From the NCBI GenBank assembly GCA_937917025.1, contig CALFSF010000155.1, forward strand, positions 1 to 8,478: a stretch of DNA of 8,478 nucleotides. Reading direction: 5' to 3'. A program made the position numbers and the translations under genes. This document shows, in pieces, positions 6,108 through 8,478 of the stretch. Position 1 is the first letter of the stretch; each line of letters opens with the position of its first letter. This DNA is from an uncultured Paraburkholderia sp. (GTDB lineage Bacteria; Pseudomonadota; Gammaproteobacteria; Burkholderiales; Burkholderiaceae). The notes under the pieces were generated by a model, which was given only the letters and a program-made list of their open reading frames with translations, had not been told where the DNA came from and did no database searches.

Positions 6108-7316
6108 TTGGCAGAGGATAGCGACCTCGATAAAACCGAAGCGGCCACTCCCCGACGCATTCAAAAGGCGCGGGAAGAGGGGCAGGTTGCGCGTTCCCGG
6201 GAGCTTTCGACCTTTGCGCTGCTGTCGGCGGGCTTTTTCGGCACGTGGGCGCTGTCCGGGTCGATCGGCGAGCACACGCAGAACATGCTGCGCACCGCCT
6301 TGACGTTCAACCACGCGAGCGTCTTCGAGACGCGCCGCATGCTGATCGGCGCGGGTGTCGCGGGCCGCGAAGGTCTCTCCGTACTGTTTCCGGTTCTCGC
6401 GCTGACGGGCGTCGCCGCGCTGCTCGCGCCGCTCGCGCTCGGCGGCTGGATGGTCTCGACCAAATCCTGGGAGCCGAATTTCGGCCGGCTCAACCCCGCC
6501 GCCGGTCTCGGCAAGATCTTTTCGCTGAACGGGCCGATCCAGCTCGGCATGTCGTTCGCGAAGACGCTGGTGGTCGGCGTCATCGGCGCGACGGCGATCC
6601 TGAGCCGGCGCGACGAAATCCTCGCGCTCGCGATGCAGCCGGTGCACGAGGCATTCGCCAATGCGGTTCATCTGATCGGCGTGTGCTGCGGCATGACCGT
6701 GGCGGGCATGGCGCTCGTCGCCGCGCTCGACGTGCCGTATCAGCTCTGGTCGTTCCACAAGAAGTTGCGCATGACGAAGGAAGAAGTGAAACGCGAACAC
6801 CGCGAAAACGAAGGCGATCCGCACGTGAAGGGCCGCATCCGCCAGCAGCAGCGCGCGCTTTCGCGGCGCCGGATGATGGGTGAAGTGCCGAAGGCCGATG
6901 TCGTCGTGACCAACCCGACTCACTTCGCCGTCGCGTTGAAGTACGCGGACGGCGAGATGCGCGCGCCGAAGGTCGTCGCCAAGGGCGTGAACCTCGTGGC
7001 GGCGCGCATCCGCGAGCTGGCCATCGAAAACAACGTGCCGCTCCTCGAAGCACCGCCGCTCGCGCGGGCGCTGTATCACAACGTCGAGCTGGACCGCGAA
7101 ATTCCGGGCCCGCTCTACGGCGCGGTCGCCGAAGTGCTGGCGTGGGTCTACCAGCTCAAGCGGTTCAGGAGCGAAGGCGGCGAAGCGCCGGTCGCGCCGA
7201 CTGAGTTCGACGTGCCCGCCGAACTCGACAAGGGCGGCGTCGCCGACGAGGAAGCCACTCAGGAAGCAGCCGACGCACTCGGCGACGAAAACGAAGGCAA
7301 GGGAGCCTCAGCATGA
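6108..7316 (+). CDS. flhB: Flagellar type III export protein FlhB
   Basis: FlhB is the inner-membrane export-gate protein that switches substrate specificity from rod/hook to filament proteins. The N-terminus (EDSDLDKTEAATPRRIQKAR, then EEGQVARSREL) is typical of the family. Four hydrophobic segments lie at about 33-52, 88-118, 144-164 and 182-208. The cytoplasmic domain carries the autocleavage motif N269-P270-T271-H272, numbered exactly as in Salmonella FlhB; the chain is cut between Asn and Pro. The 402 residues exceed Salmonella's 383 because of an acidic Glu/Asp/Ala-rich C-terminal tail (about 360-402). The start is TTG at 6108: an in-frame TGA at 6069 precedes it, no in-frame ATG or GTG lies between, and GGAGAG at 6098-6103 is a nearby ribosome-binding site. 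The stop overlaps the flhA start as ATGA. Confidence 0.97.
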   Translation: MAEDSDLDKTEAATPRRIQKAREEGQVARSRELSTFALLSAGFFGTWALSGSIGEHTQNMLRTALTFNHASVFETRRMLIGAGVAGREGLSVLFPVLALTGVAALLAPLALGGWMVSTKSWEPNFGRLNPAAGLGKIFSLNGPIQLGMSFAKTLVVGVIGATAILSRRDEILALAMQPVHEAFANAVHLIGVCCGMTVAGMALVAALDVPYQLWSFHKKLRMTKEEVKREHRENEGDPHVKGRIRQQQRALSRRRMMGEVPKADVVVTNPTHFAVALKYADGEMRAPKVVAKGVNLVAARIRELAIENNVPLLEAPPLARALYHNVELDREIPGPLYGAVAEVLAWVYQLKRFRSEGGEAPVAPTEFDVPAELDKGGVADEEATQEAADALGDENEGKGASA

Positions 7317-8478
7317 ACGCACGCATCGGGTTCCTCTCGCGACGGCCGGACGCATTGAGCGGCACCAACCTGCGCGCGCTCGCCGGGCCGGTGCTGATCG
7401 TCATGATCCTCGGCATGATGATCCTGCCGTTGCCGCCTTTCCTGCTGGACCTGCTGTTCACGTTCAACATCGCGCTTTCGGTGATGGTGCTGCTCGTCGC
7501 CATGTACACGATGAAGCCGCTCGATTTCGCGGCGTTCCCGAGCGTGCTGCTGTTCTCCACGTTGCTGCGGCTCTCGCTGAACGTGGCGTCCACGCGGGTC
7601 GTGCTGCTCGAAGGCCATACCGGCCCGGATGCGGCGGGCCAGGTGATCGAGTCGTTCGGTCACTTCCTCGTGGGCGGCAACTTCGCGGTCGGTATCGTCG
7701 TCTTCGTCATCCTGATGGTGATCAACTTCATGGTGATCACGAAGGGCGCGGGGCGGATCGCGGAAGTGTCCGCGCGCTTCACGCTCGACGCGATGCCCGG
7801 CAAGCAGATGGCGATCGACGCCGACCTGAACGCCGGCCTCATCAACGAGGAACAGGCGCGCAACCGCCGCTCGGAAATCTCGCAGGAAGCCGAGTTCTAC
7901 GGCTCGATGGACGGCGCGAGCAAGTTCGTGCGCGGCGATGCGATCGCTGGCCTGCTGATCATGGTGATCAATATCATCGGCGGGCTGATCGTCGGCGTGG
8001 TCCAGCACAACATGGATTTCGCCGCGGCCGGCAAGGTCTACACGCTGCTGACGATCGGCGACGGCCTCGTCGCGCAGATTCCGTCGCTCGTGATTTCGAC
8101 GGCGGCCGGCGTGATCGTCTCGCGCGTCGCGACCAACGAAGACATCGGCACGCAGCTGACCGGCCAGCTCTTCACGAACCCGCGCGTGCTGGTCATCACC
8201 GGCGCGATCCTCGTGCTGATGGGCCTGATTCCGGGCATGCCGCATTTCGCGTTCCTGCTGCTCGGCGGCGGACTGATCCAGTGGGGCCGAACGTTGAAAA
8301 AGCGCGCGTCGCAAAGCAAGGCCGCCGCGGCGCTCGTCGACGTCGTGCCGGCCGCGCTCACGTCCACCGAAGCCACGGAAGCGAGCTGGGACGACGTGAC
8401 GATGATCGACACGCTCGGCCTCGAAGTCGGCTACCGGCTGATTCCGCTTGTCGACAAGAATTCCGACGGCGAACTGCT
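7313..8478 (+). CDS. flhA: Flagellar export gate protein FlhA, 3'-truncated by window edge
   Basis: FlhA is the large export-gate protein. Its membrane domain couples proton flow to export, and its cytoplasmic ring docks chaperone-substrate complexes. The window encodes the first 388 residues of a protein usually near 690-700. Present are LAGPVLIVMILGMMILPLPP (first membrane segment), the family signature RLSLNVASTRVVL (from R86), GHFLVGGNFAVGIVVFVIL, ITKGAGRIAEVSARFTLDAM, PGKQMAIDADLNAGLI, and FVRGDAIAGL with Asp209, equivalent to the essential Asp208 of Salmonella FlhA. All the predicted membrane segments lie before about residue 330. The last residues (TMIDTLGLEVGYRLIPLVD) open the cytoplasmic domain. 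ATG at 7313 overlaps the flhB stop, with AAGGGAG at 7299-7305 and a 7-nt spacer. No frame break is visible. Confidence 0.97.
   Translation, partial: MNARIGFLSRRPDALSGTNLRALAGPVLIVMILGMMILPLPPFLLDLLFTFNIALSVMVLLVAMYTMKPLDFAAFPSVLLFSTLLRLSLNVASTRVVLLEGHTGPDAAGQVIESFGHFLVGGNFAVGIVVFVILMVINFMVITKGAGRIAEVSARFTLDAMPGKQMAIDADLNAGLINEEQARNRRSEISQEAEFYGSMDGASKFVRGDAIAGLLIMVINIIGGLIVGVVQHNMDFAAAGKVYTLLTIGDGLVAQIPSLVISTAAGVIVSRVATNEDIGTQLTGQLFTNPRVLVITGAILVLMGLIPGMPHFAFLLLGGGLIQWGRTLKKRASQSKAAAALVDVVPAALTSTEATEASWDDVTMIDTLGLEVGYRLIPLVDKNSDGEL

Noticed and set aside
5853..7079. Minus-strand open frame of 408 codons opposite flhB
   Set aside because: The composition is Arg/His/Ala-rich with no family motifs, and it lies over the certain flhB gene; a codon-bias shadow.
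7259..8314. Minus-strand open frame of 351 codons opposite flhA
   Set aside because: It is extremely rich in His, Asp, Gln and Arg, the complement pattern of hydrophobic FlhA codons; no independent evidence of coding.

Overview
The window is a high-GC, densely coding stretch from the chromosomal chemotaxis and flagellar cluster of a betaproteobacterium, most likely Burkholderia sensu lato (Burkholderia, Paraburkholderia or Caballeronia). This rests on the gene order cheR-cheD-cheB-cheY-cheZ followed by flhB-flhA, on strong G/C preference at third codon positions, and on the DUF2844/DUF3443 pair, which I associate with Burkholderiales. The exact species cannot be set from the sequence alone. 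All eight genes are on the + strand.

Layout: (1) 1-3843, chemotaxis: the 3' part of cheR (receptor methyltransferase), cheD (receptor deamidase), cheB (receptor methylesterase), cheY (response regulator) and cheZ (CheY-P phosphatase). cheR/cheD overlap by 4 bp (ATGA), cheB starts 5 bp after cheD, a 72-bp gap precedes cheY, and cheZ starts 2 bp after cheY. (2) 3844-4066, a 223-bp spacer opening with a 26-bp perfect palindrome. (3) 4067-5907, two exported proteins of unknown function 23 bp apart: a secreted DUF2844 protein and a DUF3443 lipoprotein. (4) 5908-6107, a 200-bp spacer with a strong GC hairpin just after the DUF3443 gene. (5) 6108-8478, the flagellar type III export genes flhB (complete, TTG start) and flhA (5' part, running off the right edge), overlapping by 4 bp.

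How they work together: CheR, CheD and CheB adjust receptor adaptation by methylation, deamidation and demethylation. CheY-P signals to the flagellar switch and CheZ ends that signal. FlhA and FlhB form the core of the export gate that builds the flagellum. The two DUF proteins between the modules have no known link to motility.

Most interesting point: the DUF3443 lipoprotein carries two Asp-Thr-Gly-Ser motifs 214 residues apart, each followed at a pepsin-like distance by a pepsin-like motif (Asn-Gly-Ile-Leu-Gly-Ile-Gly in the first half, and a Gly-Leu-Pro-Phe...Val-Tyr-Tyr-Gly-Met-Asp segment near the C-terminus). It therefore looks like a bilobal pepsin-type aspartic peptidase, or a relic of one, anchored in the cell envelope. 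Other points of note are a triple R-x-E-L-F-(A/G) motif in an extended CheD tail, a 25-codon patch of atypical codon use inside cheB, and stable inverted repeats in both spacers.
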